Shown: positions 1 to 9,206 of the stretch, one piece after another
How the letters are laid out: every line of letters starts with the position of its first letter
Position numbering within the stretch: position 1 is the stretch's first letter
Origin: Pseudonocardia hierapolitana
Lineage (GTDB): Bacteria > Actinomycetota > Actinomycetes > Mycobacteriales > Pseudonocardiaceae
Reading direction: 5' to 3'
DNA: 64,000 nucleotides
NCBI RefSeq assembly: GCF_007994075.1
Contig: NZ_VIWU01000001.1
Coordinates: 8,060,001-8,124,000 of the forward strand
Notes under the pieces: model-generated
The model's database searches: none
Told to the model about the DNA's origin: nothing
Seen by the model: only the letters and a program-made list of their open reading frames with translations
Program-made: the position numbers and the translations under genes

Positions 1-682
1 GGCGATCATCTGCGAGCCCGAGGAGGGCGAGATCTGCACCTCGGCCAAGGGCGCGGTGCGGATCCGGGTGGACCTGCTCGGCGCGATGGCCCACGGCGCG
101 ATGCCCCAGCACGGCCGCAACCCGCTGCCCGCCGCCGGGCGGCTGCTCGTGGCGCTCGCCGACCTGCAGGATCGGCTGCAGAAGGCCCATCCGGCCCATG
201 AGCACCTCGGAGAGGTGTACGTGACCCCGACCGTGAGCCGCGCGGGCTCGCTCGACCAGATCAACGTCATCCCGGCCCGGGCGACCGTCGCGGTCGACGT
301 GCGCACGATCCCCGGTGTCGACCACGCCGCGCTCGTCGCGCGTGTGCGGGAGCTGGCAGCCGAGGCGGGCGCGCCGGACGGGGTGGCGTCCGAGCTGGCC
401 GTCGTCGACGACCGCCCCTGCGTGGAGATCTCCACCGACCACCCGCTGGTCACGGCCCTCGCCGCCGCCCACGAGGACGTGCTCGGCGAGCCTGCCCGCT
501 ACGGCGGCGTGCCCGGCGCCACCGACGGCACGATCCTCACCCGCGACGCGGGGATCCCCACCGTCGTCTACGGGCCGGGCGGGAAGTGGATCGCCCACCG
601 GGCCGACGAGTTCGTGGAGGTCGCCGACATCGTGCGGTGCGCGCACGTGTACGCCGCGGCGGCCGAGCGGTTCCTCCGATGA
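1..682 (+). CDS. M20-family amidohydrolase/deacylase, C-terminal part (5' end outside window)
   Basis: The reading frame is already open at base 2 and stops at 682, so only the C-terminal 226 or so residues are present. Shortly after the start of the window lies an EPEEGEICTSAKG stretch, followed by a GAMAHGAMPQHGRNP segment typical of the dimerisation domain of M20 zinc hydrolases (ArgE/DapE/hydantoinase-like). These cytosolic enzymes cleave amide bonds of N-acyl or N-carbamoyl amino acids. The C-terminal GGVPGATDGT stretch fits the family. The stop overlaps the ATG of the aldehyde dehydrogenase by 4 bp, so the two are probably co-translated in a catabolic operon. The substrate cannot be told from the fragment. 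Confidence 0.8.
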   Translation, partial: AIICEPEEGEICTSAKGAVRIRVDLLGAMAHGAMPQHGRNPLPAAGRLLVALADLQDRLQKAHPAHEHLGEVYVTPTVSRAGSLDQINVIPARATVAVDVRTIPGVDHAALVARVRELAAEAGAPDGVASELAVVDDRPCVEISTDHPLVTALAAAHEDVLGEPARYGGVPGATDGTILTRDAGIPTVVYGPGGKWIAHRADEFVEVADIVRCAHVYAAAAERFLR

Positions 683-2088
683 CGCCCGCGCTCCCCTTCC
701 CCGCGGGTCTCCCGATCGGCGACGGGTGGGTGCCCGCCGCCACCGCGGACGTCCGGTTCCCCTACGACGGCTCGGTCGTCGCGCCCGGCCCGGTCGGTAC
801 GGTCGCCGACGCCGAGGCCGCGCTGGAGGCCGCGCTCGCCGTCCGTGCCGACGCGGCCGCACTGCCCTCGCGCGTCCGTCGGGACGTGCTGCTCAGCACC
901 CGCGACGCGCTCGCCGCCCGCCGCGAGGACCTGGAGCAACTGCTCGTCCTGGAGACCGGCAAGCCCCTGGCCGACTGCCGGGTCGAGGTCGACCGCACGC
1001 TCGTCACGCTCGCCGCGGCCGCGGAGGAGGTCGCGCGACTGCACGGCGAGACCGTGCCGCTGGACCTGCTGCCCTCCGGCGACGGGATGATCGGCTTCTG
1101 GACCCGGCGGCCGATCGGCGTCGTCATCGGGATCACCGGGTTCAACTACCCGCTGCTGCTGGCCGCCCACAAGTTCGCCCCCGCGATCGCGGCCGGGTGC
1201 CCGGTGATCGGCAAGCCCGCACCGCAGACCCCCCTCGCGACGCTCTGGCTCGTCCACGCGCTCCGGGAAGCGGGCGTACCGCCGTCGACGGTGCAGCTGG
1301 TCACCGGCGACGCCGAGGTCGGTGCGCGGCTGGTGACCGATCCGCGGATCGGGGCGGTCTCGTTCACCGGGTCGGCCGAGGTCGGGCACCGGATCGCGCG
1401 CTCGGCGGCGCCGCGGAAGGTGCTGCTGGAGCTGGGCTCGAACGCCGCGCTCGTCGTCGCAGCCGACGCCGACCTCGACGCCGCGGCCGCCGCGATCCTG
1501 CGCGGCGGCTTCTACGCCTCCGGGCAGGCGTGCATCTCCGTGCAGCGGGTGCTGGTGGAGGAGCCCGCGGCCGACGCGCTGCTCGACCGCCTGGCCGCGG
1601 GCCTCGCGGACGTCCGCGTCGGCGACCCGCGGAACCCGTCGACCCGGGTCTCCGCACTGATCGACCCCGGGGCGCAGAAGCGGGTGGACGAGTGGGTCGA
1701 CGAGGCCGTCGCGGCGGGCGCGCGGCGGCTGCGGGACGGTGTTCCGACCGTGCTGACGGGAGTCCCGGACGGGGTGCGGGCCTGGGACGAGGAGGTGTTC
1801 GGGCCGGTGGTCTGCGTGCGCACGGTGCCGGACCTCGAGTCGGCGTTCGACGCGGTCAACGCGTCCCGCTACGGCCTGCACGCGAGCGTGTTCACCCGCT
1901 CGCTGGCCTCGGCGTTCCGCGCGATCGACCGCCTGGAGGTGGGGGGCGTGGTCGTCAACGAGGTGCCCGGATTCCGCTCCGACACGATGCCCTACGGCGG
2001 GGTGAAGGACTCCGGCATCGGGCGGGAGGGCCCACGCTTCGCGGTGGAGGAGCTCACGGTCACGCGGATGGCGGTGATCCGGCCATGA
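679..2088 (+). CDS. NAD(P)-dependent aldehyde dehydrogenase
   Basis: A 469-residue protein, a normal length for the ALDH superfamily. It should oxidise an aldehyde to a carboxylate in the cytosol. Visible motifs are the cofactor-loop FTGSAEVG near residue 228, the general-base glutamate 251 in LLELGSNAALV, and the nucleophile Cys285 in GQACISVQ. The ELGSNA form is typical of the lactaldehyde/phosphonoacetaldehyde/sulfoacetaldehyde branch rather than betaine aldehyde dehydrogenase (family knowledge). The chosen ATG overlaps the upstream stop (ATGA); the frame is open further upstream, but that stretch only shadows the M20 gene. The stop in turn overlaps the SDR start. The natural aldehyde is unknown. 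Confidence 0.9.
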   Translation: MTPALPFPAGLPIGDGWVPAATADVRFPYDGSVVAPGPVGTVADAEAALEAALAVRADAAALPSRVRRDVLLSTRDALAARREDLEQLLVLETGKPLADCRVEVDRTLVTLAAAAEEVARLHGETVPLDLLPSGDGMIGFWTRRPIGVVIGITGFNYPLLLAAHKFAPAIAAGCPVIGKPAPQTPLATLWLVHALREAGVPPSTVQLVTGDAEVGARLVTDPRIGAVSFTGSAEVGHRIARSAAPRKVLLELGSNAALVVAADADLDAAAAAILRGGFYASGQACISVQRVLVEEPAADALLDRLAAGLADVRVGDPRNPSTRVSALIDPGAQKRVDEWVDEAVAAGARRLRDGVPTVLTGVPDGVRAWDEEVFGPVVCVRTVPDLESAFDAVNASRYGLHASVFTRSLASAFRAIDRLEVGGVVVNEVPGFRSDTMPYGGVKDSGIGREGPRFAVEELTVTRMAVIRP

Positions 2089-2867
2089 CCCACGAGGCGA
2101 CCAACGAGACGACCTACGAGGGGCTGTTCAGGCTGGATGGCCGGCGGGCCGTCGTCGTCGGAGCCGGGAGCGGGATCGGGCGGGAGGCCGCGCGGGCGCT
2201 GGCGGCGCACGGCGCGGAGGTCGTGTGCGCCGACCGCGACGCCGAGGCCGCCGCGGCAACGGGCGCGGGCACCGCCTACGCGCTGGACGTGCTGGACCGG
2301 GACGCCGTGCGGGCCGCGGCCACCGAGCTCGGCGAGGTGGACGTCCTGGTGTTCACCGCGGCCACCAACGTCCGCAAGCGGCTGCTGGACTACTCCGACG
2401 CCGAGTTCGACCGCGTGGTGGACCTGAACCTGCGCGCCTCGTTCGACCTCGTGCGGGCGTTCGGCGGGCCGATGGCCTCCCGCGGCCGCGGCTCGATCAT
2501 CGGGTTCGCCTCCATCCGCGCCGTCACCGTCGAGCCGGGCCAGGGCGTCTACGCGGCCACGAAGGCCGGGCTCGTCCAGCTGCTGCGCACCGCCGCCGCC
2601 GAGCTGGGGCCGCAGGGGGTGCGGGTGAACGCGATCGCCCCCGGCGTCGTCGAGACCCCGCTCACCAGCCAGATCCGCGCCGACCCCGCCTGGGAGGCGG
2701 CGTACGCGTCGAAGAGCGCGCTCGGGCGGTGGGCGCAGCCGTCCGAGCTGGCCGGAGCCGTGGTGTACCTGGCGTCGGACGCGGCGAGCTTCGTGACCGG
2801 CAGCGTGCTCACCGTCGACGGCGGCTGGACGGCCGTCGACGGCCGCTACGACCCGCCCGGGCTCTGA
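2085..2867 (+). CDS. SDR-family oxidoreductase
   Basis: A 260-residue classical short-chain dehydrogenase. The Rossmann glycine motif GAGSGIG lies at about residues 27-33, and the catalytic Tyr156 and Lys160 are in YAATK after a serine in GFASIRA. The C-terminal SFVTGSVLTVDGGWT is the standard ending of the family. It should interconvert an alcohol and a ketone with NAD(P)H. The ATG overlaps the aldehyde dehydrogenase stop (ATGA), and the next gene starts directly after this stop, so it sits inside the operon. The alcohol may feed the neighbouring aldehyde dehydrogenase (inference). Confidence 0.9.
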   Translation: MTHEATNETTYEGLFRLDGRRAVVVGAGSGIGREAARALAAHGAEVVCADRDAEAAAATGAGTAYALDVLDRDAVRAAATELGEVDVLVFTAATNVRKRLLDYSDAEFDRVVDLNLRASFDLVRAFGGPMASRGRGSIIGFASIRAVTVEPGQGVYAATKAGLVQLLRTAAAELGPQGVRVNAIAPGVVETPLTSQIRADPAWEAAYASKSALGRWAQPSELAGAVVYLASDAASFVTGSVLTVDGGWTAVDGRYDPPGL

Positions 2868-3659
2868 ATGGCACAGGCCCTCCTCGTCGTCGACGTGCAG
2901 CGCGGTCTCGTGTCGGGCCCGGACGCGGTGCCCGCCGCTCCCGCGCTGCTCACTGTGCTCGACGGGCTGCTCGCGGGGGCCCGGGAGGCCGGTGCGCTGG
3001 TCGTCCACCTGCAGAACGACGGCCCACACGGCCGGCCCGATGAGCCGCACACCCCCGGCTGGGAGCTCGCGCGCGTGCCGCGCGCCGGGGAGCCGGTGCT
3101 GCGCAAGACGGGGGACGACCCGTTCGCGGAGACGGATCTCGCCGCCCTGCTGGAAGACCACGGCGTGACCCGGCTGGCGGTGTGCGGGGTGCTGTCGGAG
3201 TTCTGCGTGAGCGCGGCTGCCAGGGGCGCCCTCGAACGCGGGCTCGGCGTGGTTCTGCCGCACGACGCCCACGCCACGGTCGACGTCCCGCCCGGCCCCG
3301 GGAGCCCCGGCGTCCCGGCGGCACTCGCCTCCCGCGCGGCCGAGTGGGCGCTGGGCGACGAGATCGAGGTCGTGGCGACCGCGGCCGAGGTTCGATTCAC
3401 CGCGTTGGCGTCACTCGTCGTCCGCGGTCAGCCTGCCCAGCGCGGCGGCTTCGAGCTGGGCCTGCAGGTCGTCCGCGAGGGGCTTGTCGTGGCGGAGGTA
3501 GCCGGTGACCGCCGCGCGGAACACCGCGCTGAACCGGGCGTAGTGGGGCTGGGTGGGCCGCGTCTCGGCCGTGCCGAGCGCCTCCTCGAGGATCGCGACG
3601 TACCGGTAGCGCTCCCGGACGGCCTGGTCGGAGTACACGACCGCGCGGGTGGCGGGTAG
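2868..3659 (+). CDS. Isochorismatase-like cysteine hydrolase with an antisense C-terminal extension
   Basis: The first 180 or so residues form a cysteine hydrolase of the isochorismatase superfamily (nicotinamidase, N-carbamoylsarcosine amidase, ureidoacrylate hydrolase relatives). The catalytic triad is visible: Asp9 in LLVVDVQ, Lys80 in RKTGDDPF and Cys113 in GVLSEFCVSA. The ATG follows the SDR stop with no gap. The frame does not stop where the domain ends; it runs on for about 82 residues to 3659, directly antisense to the solute-binding-protein gene whose stop is at 3411. The tail begins almost exactly at that antisense stop and has no recognisable fold, so it may be a result of a lost stop codon. 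Amidase activity is likely; the substrate is open. Confidence 0.75.
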   Translation: MAQALLVVDVQRGLVSGPDAVPAAPALLTVLDGLLAGAREAGALVVHLQNDGPHGRPDEPHTPGWELARVPRAGEPVLRKTGDDPFAETDLAALLEDHGVTRLAVCGVLSEFCVSAAARGALERGLGVVLPHDAHATVDVPPGPGSPGVPAALASRAAEWALGDEIEVVATAAEVRFTALASLVVRGQPAQRGGFELGLQVVREGLVVAEVAGDRRAEHRAEPGVVGLGGPRLGRAERLLEDRDVPVALPDGLVGVHDRAGGG

Positions 3660-4685
3660 ACCGCCGCGCTCGAAGAGGATCTGCTGGCTCCGGTCGCCGG
3701 TGAGGAACTCGATCAGGGCCTGCGCCGCACGCGGGCGGGCGGACTGCGCCGAGATGGCGAGATTCTGCCCGCCGAGCACGCCGGACCCGCCGGGCAGCGG
3801 CGCGACCTCGAACGGCACGGCGGGTGCGCCCTCCAGGTCCTGGGCGAGCGAGCGGTGCGCCCGCGGCCAGTTGCGCATGAACAGCGTGCGGCCGGACTGG
3901 AACAGCTGGATGCTCGTGTCCTCGTCGAGCTCGGGAACCCCGGCCGGCGCGATCGCGCGCAGCCGCTCCAGGCCCTCGAGGACCGCGGCCCGCTGGTCGC
4001 GCACCACGACGTCGCCCGACTCGTCCACGATCGAGCCACCCGCGCCCAGCACGGCCTCCAGCGCGTTGACCGTGAGTCCCTCGTAGTCGGCGAACTGGCC
4101 TGCGTAGCCGTCGACGCCGTTGCCGGTGCGTGCGCGGACGGCGTCGACCTGCTCCTCGAGCTCCTCCCACGTGCGTGGCGGATCCTCGATCAGGTCGGAC
4201 CGGTAGTAGAGCAGGCCCACGTCGGCGTTGAAGGGCAGCGCCCAGACCCTGCCGCCGTAGCGGCAGGTGGCCAGTGGCCCGTCGAGGAACCCGCCCGTGG
4301 CGAGCCGGGACTCGTCGAGGCTGCGGATGTAGCCGTTCTCGGCGAACTCGGCGGTCCAGGTGACGTCCAGGTTGAACACGTCGACCTCGCCGCCCGAGGC
4401 CTGTGCCCTGGCCAGCATCTCGCTGCGCTGCCCGTCGGCGTGGGCGGGCAGCTCGATGATCCGGGCCGGGCTCTGCGGGTGGAGCAGGTTCCACTGGTTG
4501 ACCAGCTGCTGGCGCTGCCCGCCGATGCTGTCGTCGCGCCCGGTGAGGATGATGATCGGGCCGTCCTCGAGCGCGTCGGGATCGGTGAGCAGGCCCGGGA
4601 GGATCGTCGCCGTCAAGGCGACCACCAGCCCCACTGCGATCCCGACGAACGTCCAGGGGAGCCGCTCGCGCCAGCGCTCGATCAT
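3411..4685 (-). CDS. Exported extracellular solute-binding protein (family 1 type)
   Basis: A 424-residue protein resembling periplasmic sugar-binding proteins (DVFNLDVTWTAEFAENGYI, ALPFNADVGLLYYRSDLI, TWEELEEQ, and a C-terminal ALIEFLTGDRSQQILFERG repeat-hinge region). The N-terminus has a basic patch followed by a hydrophobic segment (residues 11-31) but no lipobox cysteine, so it is probably a signal anchor or a cleaved signal peptide rather than a lipoprotein. The ATG overlaps the stop of the upstream VWA gene (ATGA), which shows a two-gene operon. No permease or ATPase lies next to it. It may act as a receptor or sensor with its partner rather than in import (inference). The 3' end overlaps the convergent hydrolase frame. 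Confidence 0.8.
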   Translation of the reverse strand: MIERWRERLPWTFVGIAVGLVVALTATILPGLLTDPDALEDGPIIILTGRDDSIGGQRQQLVNQWNLLHPQSPARIIELPAHADGQRSEMLARAQASGGEVDVFNLDVTWTAEFAENGYIRSLDESRLATGGFLDGPLATCRYGGRVWALPFNADVGLLYYRSDLIEDPPRTWEELEEQVDAVRARTGNGVDGYAGQFADYEGLTVNALEAVLGAGGSIVDESGDVVVRDQRAAVLEGLERLRAIAPAGVPELDEDTSIQLFQSGRTLFMRNWPRAHRSLAQDLEGAPAVPFEVAPLPGGSGVLGGQNLAISAQSARPRAAQALIEFLTGDRSQQILFERGGLPATRAVVYSDQAVRERYRYVAILEEALGTAETRPTQPHYARFSAVFRAAVTGYLRHDKPLADDLQAQLEAAALGRLTADDE

Positions 4686-6622
4686 CAACGACCTCCCCAG
4701 AGCCCCGCCGTGGCGGTGCCCAGCGTGGTGTCGAGGTTCGCCGGGTCGGCGTCGACGCACTCCCCGGCGGTGGCCGTGGTGATCACCGCGAGGCCGGGGT
4801 CGGAGCAGCGGATCTCGCCGATTGTGACGACGACGACCCGCACCCCGCTGCCCGCCAGCGCTGCGGTGACGGCGTCGGCGCCGACACCGCTGCTGGTGTC
4901 CTCCCCGTCGGTCAGGACCACGACGGCGTCGACCTGGTCCGGGTCGTCGGGTTCGAGGGTGGCGGCCGCGTCGATGACGGTGCGGAAGAACGGCGTGTTC
5001 CCCGCCGGCTGCAGACCGGAGAGCAGCTGGTGCGCGGCCGCGATCCGCGCCGGGTCGGACGGGCCGACCGGCAGCGCCTCGAGGGGGCCGGTGCCCGCCG
5101 CATCGGGGAACAACCAGATACCGAACTGGTCGCGCGGTCCCATCCGCTGCAGCGCGGCGGAGACCGCACCCGCCGCGACGAGCGACCTCGGCCCTTCCGG
5201 CCCGGCGGCCGCCATGGACCCGGACGTGTCCAGCGCGAAGATCACGCGACCGCGCCGCTGCGCGGCGGCGTAGGCCGCGCTGGTGGCGTCCCACATCTCC
5301 GGCGGGATCGGGTCCACCGCCGGGAGTGCCCCGGGATCGATGCCGCCGGTGGTGAGCGCCGCCCCCACGGAGTACGGGCCCACGGGCCGCATGCCGGTGG
5401 CGACGATCGCGTCCCGGCCGGGGTCGGTGCGCAGCCACTCCCCGAACCGGGCGGCCGCCTCCCGCTGCGGCGGCTCGCTCCAGGACAGGCGGACGAACTG
5501 GTGATCCAGGCTGCGGCTGTCCGACGGGTACAGCGCGACGAGCCGCTGCGGCTGCTCCGCGGGCGACAGGCACGACTCGCCGAGCGGCTCCCCCAGGTTG
5601 AACCGCACGACCTGCTGCTCGGACGCGACGACCGCGGCCTGGGACCCGAGCGTGCGGTGCCGGCACAGCAGCCCGAGCGTGTCGGTGAGGGGGAAGCCGC
5701 CCGCGTCCAGCGACTGGGCGATGCGCCGCTCGACCTCGGCCGGCGCGAGCCGCGGCGGGCCGTCGCGCCCGTCCTGGCCGGCCTGCCCGTAGAGCAGCGC
5801 GGTGGCGAGGAGCCCGAGCTCGGTGGTGCGCGGATCGGCCCGCACGACGCCGATACCCCGATCGGTGAGGCCGGCGAACAGCTCCAGCCAGGGACCACTC
5901 CGGTCCCGGCCCGGGTCGATCGACGCCGGTATCGCCAGCACGACGGGCGACACGGCGATCGGCGTGCTCTCCGCGACCGCGTCGCCCAGGGCGGTGACCT
6001 CGTGGCTCGTCGCCGCCAGCCAGACGTCGGGCCGCGGCCCGACGTCCCGCAGCGCGCCGGACTCGTCCGACCACCCGTCGTCCGAGCCCACCCGGGCGCG
6101 GATCTCCTCGGACGTGCCCGCGTACACGTAGACGTCGGCGGCGGGGCAGCCGTGGTCCTCGCCGGCCGTCCACCGCTCGTACGCGCTCGCCAGCCGGCGC
6201 GCCGTGGTGACGGTCTCCGGGCTCGCCACCACCCGCAGCTGCGTGGCGGGCGAGCACCCGAGGAACTGCACGGAGAGGCCGTGCACCAGGTCCCAGGCCG
6301 GCGGCACGCCGATGGCGAGCACCGCGGTCAGCCCGATCGAGGCGACGATCGGGTAGAAGCCGCTGCGCAGCCATCCCAGGATGCTCGGCAACGACGGCAG
6401 CCGTTGGAAGATCCCCCAGCTGCCGAACGCCACGAGTGACGCCGAGAGCGAGGCCCCACCGACGACCTGGACCCAGTGCAGGAGCGTCACCGGCGGGTTG
6501 GGCGTGATCGCCACCAGGACGATGCCGAGGACCGCGATCGCGAACCCCGCGACCCGCTCGCCGAGGGTCGGCTCGCGGCGGGACGGACCGGCCCCGGAAC
6601 CGGATCCCCCGGCGTCGGCCAC
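4685..6622 (-). CDS. Membrane-anchored protein with substrate-binding and VWA domains
   Basis: A 645-residue protein with a GTG start. The N-terminus holds three hydrophobic stretches (about residues 26-45, 55-75 and 90-108), then a periplasmic-binding-protein-like region, then a von Willebrand A domain whose MIDAS metal site DTSGS lies near residue 465, with a later LTDGEDTSSG loop. VWA domains bind ligands through a divalent cation. The arrangement matches a widespread actinobacterial family of unknown role (family knowledge). It forms an operon with the downstream solute-binding protein. Between this gene and the flavoprotein lies a short hairpin at 6655-6675 (7-bp arms CGGACGA/TCGTCCG). 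Function is not established. Confidence 0.8.
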   Translation of the reverse strand: MADAGGSGSGAGPSRREPTLGERVAGFAIAVLGIVLVAITPNPPVTLLHWVQVVGGASLSASLVAFGSWGIFQRLPSLPSILGWLRSGFYPIVASIGLTAVLAIGVPPAWDLVHGLSVQFLGCSPATQLRVVASPETVTTARRLASAYERWTAGEDHGCPAADVYVYAGTSEEIRARVGSDDGWSDESGALRDVGPRPDVWLAATSHEVTALGDAVAESTPIAVSPVVLAIPASIDPGRDRSGPWLELFAGLTDRGIGVVRADPRTTELGLLATALLYGQAGQDGRDGPPRLAPAEVERRIAQSLDAGGFPLTDTLGLLCRHRTLGSQAAVVASEQQVVRFNLGEPLGESCLSPAEQPQRLVALYPSDSRSLDHQFVRLSWSEPPQREAAARFGEWLRTDPGRDAIVATGMRPVGPYSVGAALTTGGIDPGALPAVDPIPPEMWDATSAAYAAAQRRGRVIFALDTSGSMAAAGPEGPRSLVAAGAVSAALQRMGPRDQFGIWLFPDAAGTGPLEALPVGPSDPARIAAAHQLLSGLQPAGNTPFFRTVIDAAATLEPDDPDQVDAVVVLTDGEDTSSGVGADAVTAALAGSGVRVVVVTIGEIRCSDPGLAVITTATAGECVDADPANLDTTLGTATAGLWGGR

Positions 6623-6763
6623 GCGCTGCCCCCCACCGCTCGGCGTCGAGTGAACGGACGAACGCCCCTCGTCCGATCAGTCACCCACCGTACTCACGTG
6701 CTACGACAGGGACGACACCGATCGGCCTAGGTGCCACCCGGCCGTGATCGCGAGTACCGGCAG

Positions 6764-9178
6764 TCAGCCGCGCAGGCGCTGCATCTGCGGGTCGAAGAGC
6801 GGTTCCCGGGCCACCACCGCCGGGATGCGCCGGTCGAACCAGCCGATCTCGACCGACCGCCCCGGCGTCGCGAGCTCGGCGGGCAGCCAGGCGTAGGCGA
6901 TCCCGCGGCCGACGGTGTGGCCGTATGCGGCGCTGGTGACGTAGCCGACCGGGTGCCCGTCGGCGTAGACCGGCTCCTTGCCCAGCACGGTCTCGTCGAG
7001 GGTGAGGCAGGCCAGCCGCCTGCGGACGTCGTCGCGGCGGCGCAGCACGGCGTCGCGGCCGGTGAACTCCCCCTTGTCGAGCTTGACCGCGAAACCGAGC
7101 CCGGCCTCCCACGGGTCGTGCTCGAACGTCATGTCGGTGCCGAACGAGCGGTAGCCCTTCTCCAGTCGGAGGGAGTTGAAGGCGCCGCGGCCCGCGGCGA
7201 TGATCCCGTGCTCGCGCCCGGCCTCCCAGAGGGTGTCCCACAACGTGCGGCCCATGTCGGCGGTGGTGTACAGCTCCCATCCCAGCTCGCCCACGTAGGA
7301 CAGCCGCAGCGCGGTGGTCGGCACCGTGCCGACGTGCACCCGCCTGCCCCGGAAGTAGCGGACGTCGGCGAGGTCGGGGGCGAGCGGCAGCACCACCTCG
7401 CGGGCCAGCGGGCCCCAGACGCCGATGCAGCAGGTGCCTGCGGTGACGTCACGGACGGCAACACCGTCGGGTGCCTCCCGCAGCAGGAGATCCAGGTCCA
7501 GGGGGCCGTTGGCGCCGACCTGGAACTCCTCGGGCCCGAGGCGCGCGACGGTGATGTCGCTGCGGATGCCCCCGTCCTCGTCGAGCAGGAGGCAGTAGGT
7601 GACGGTGCCGACTGACCGATCCACGTTGCCGGTGGTGACCCGCTGCAGCAACGCCGCCGCGCCCGGACCGACGACCTCGATCCGCGTCAGGGAGGTCATG
7701 TCGTAGAGCGCCACGCGTTCGCGGGTGATCTGGGCTTCGGCGCCGACGATCGGCGACCACCAGCGGGCCGCCCAGTCGTCGGGGGTGGGGATGTCACGGC
7801 CGGCGACGAGCGCGGCGTTGGCCTCGTACCAGTGCGGACGCTCCCAGCCCGCCGCCTCCAGGAAGACGGCACCGAGGACGCGCTCCCGCTCGTAGAACGG
7901 CGAGGTGCGCAGCGGGCGCGGCTCGAGCATGGGTTCGAGCGGGTGCAGCGCGTCGTAGACCTCGACGTAGTTCTGCGTGTTCTTGGCGAGCACGAAGTCG
8001 GGGGCGAGCTGGTGGGGCCAGAACCGGTTGACGTCGCACTCGTGCAGGTCGAAGCTCGCCGACCGGCCGTCGACGAGCCACTCGGCCATGGCCTTGGCGA
8101 CGCCGCAGGAGTGGGTGACCCACACGGCCTCGGCCAGCCAGAAGCCGCGGACGTCGCGCGCCTCCCCCATGAGCGGCATGCCGTCGATCGTGAAGGAGAA
8201 GAGGCCGTTCATCGCCTCCTCGATCTTGGCGTCGCGCAGGGCCGGCACGAGGGCTTGCGCGTCGGCCCAGCCGGGGGCGAAGTCGTGCTCGGTGAACGGC
8301 AGCACCGACGGCATCACCTCGGCCTCGTCGACGCCTGCGATGTCGCGGGCGTCGATCGGCAGCGGGTCGTGGCCGTAGAAGCCGACGGCGAGCGACTCGC
8401 CACGCTCGCGCAGGTAGAGGTCGGCGCCCTGGTGGCGCAGGATCGGGTGCGTGGCCTCGCGGTCGTGGCCGGCGAGCGCCGGGAGCGCGCCGGAGTACGC
8501 GAGCTGGTGCGCGAGCGGGGTTTGCGGCAGCGACACGCCCACCATCGCCGCGACCTTCGGCCCCCAGATCCCGGCGCAGCAGACGACGACGTCGGCGGGC
8601 AGCTCGCCGTGGTCGGTGACGACGCCGGTGACCCGCCCGTCCTCGACGGTGATGCCGGTGACCTCGTGCCGATCGAGGACCCGCACCCCGCGCGCGGCGG
8701 CCGCCCGCAGCTGCGCGTCGACCGCCCGCACGGACTTCGCGATGCCGTCGGTGGGGGTGTGCAGGCCGCCGAGCACGAGGCCACGGTCGAGCAGCGGGTG
8801 CAGGGCCACGCACTCGTCGGCGCCCACGACCCGGGCCTCGACGCCCCACGAGGTGAGCCAGCCGCAGCGGCGGTGCAGCTCGGCGAGCCGCTCCGGGGTC
8901 GTGGCCACCTCCAGGCCGCCGACCTGCAGGTAGCAGGGCTGCCCGTCCAGCTCCAGCGTGCTGAGCTTCTCGACGGTGTAGCGGGCCATCTCCGTCATCG
9001 TCTTGGACGGGTTGGCCTGGAACACGAGCCCCGGCGCGTGTGACGTCGACCCCCCGGGCGCGGGAAGGGAACCCTGGTCCACGACGGTGACGTCGGTCCA
9101 CCCCCGCGCGGAAAGCTCGTCCGCGAGGGCAGCCCCGACCACACCGGCCCCGATGATCACGACCCGCGATCCGACCAT
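6764..9178 (-). CDS. FAD-dependent dimethylglycine/sarcosine dehydrogenase-like protein with GcvT domain
   Basis: An 804-residue protein with the two-part architecture of dimethylglycine and sarcosine dehydrogenases. Residues 5-370 are a DAO-type FAD domain (VIIGAGVVG at the N-terminus, then GGSTSHAPGLVFQANPSKT). A short linker domain follows, and residues 430-800 are an aminomethyltransferase (GcvT) domain that would hand the released one-carbon unit to tetrahydrofolate as methylene-THF. Length and domain order match the mitochondrial and bacterial family. It lies 94 bp downstream of the MttB-type gene on the same strand, separated by a nested palindrome. The context suggests it oxidises the demethylated product of MttB, for example dimethylglycine if betaine is the substrate (inference). 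Confidence 0.87.
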   Translation of the reverse strand: MVGSRVVIIGAGVVGAALADELSARGWTDVTVVDQGSLPAPGGSTSHAPGLVFQANPSKTMTEMARYTVEKLSTLELDGQPCYLQVGGLEVATTPERLAELHRRCGWLTSWGVEARVVGADECVALHPLLDRGLVLGGLHTPTDGIAKSVRAVDAQLRAAAARGVRVLDRHEVTGITVEDGRVTGVVTDHGELPADVVVCCAGIWGPKVAAMVGVSLPQTPLAHQLAYSGALPALAGHDREATHPILRHQGADLYLRERGESLAVGFYGHDPLPIDARDIAGVDEAEVMPSVLPFTEHDFAPGWADAQALVPALRDAKIEEAMNGLFSFTIDGMPLMGEARDVRGFWLAEAVWVTHSCGVAKAMAEWLVDGRSASFDLHECDVNRFWPHQLAPDFVLAKNTQNYVEVYDALHPLEPMLEPRPLRTSPFYERERVLGAVFLEAAGWERPHWYEANAALVAGRDIPTPDDWAARWWSPIVGAEAQITRERVALYDMTSLTRIEVVGPGAAALLQRVTTGNVDRSVGTVTYCLLLDEDGGIRSDITVARLGPEEFQVGANGPLDLDLLLREAPDGVAVRDVTAGTCCIGVWGPLAREVVLPLAPDLADVRYFRGRRVHVGTVPTTALRLSYVGELGWELYTTADMGRTLWDTLWEAGREHGIIAAGRGAFNSLRLEKGYRSFGTDMTFEHDPWEAGLGFAVKLDKGEFTGRDAVLRRRDDVRRRLACLTLDETVLGKEPVYADGHPVGYVTSAAYGHTVGRGIAYAWLPAELATPGRSVEIGWFDRRIPAVVAREPLFDPQMQRLRG

Positions 9179-9206
9179 GTCGCTCCTCCCCGAGTACCAC
9201 CACCGA

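Noticed and set aside
315..2867. An 850-codon frame that ends in the SDR
   Set aside because: Only the last 260 residues form a protein domain; the rest is an out-of-frame reading of the M20 and aldehyde dehydrogenase genes.
3411..6374. A 987-codon frame that ends in the solute-binding protein
   Set aside because: The upstream 560 codons are an out-of-frame reading of the VWA gene. The ATG at 4685, overlapping the VWA stop, is the real start.
6655..6675. Third copy of the TTCGTCGG palindrome
   Set aside because: It is a single hairpin with CGGACGA arms, without the double-arm layout or the shared sequence; noted only as a hairpin.
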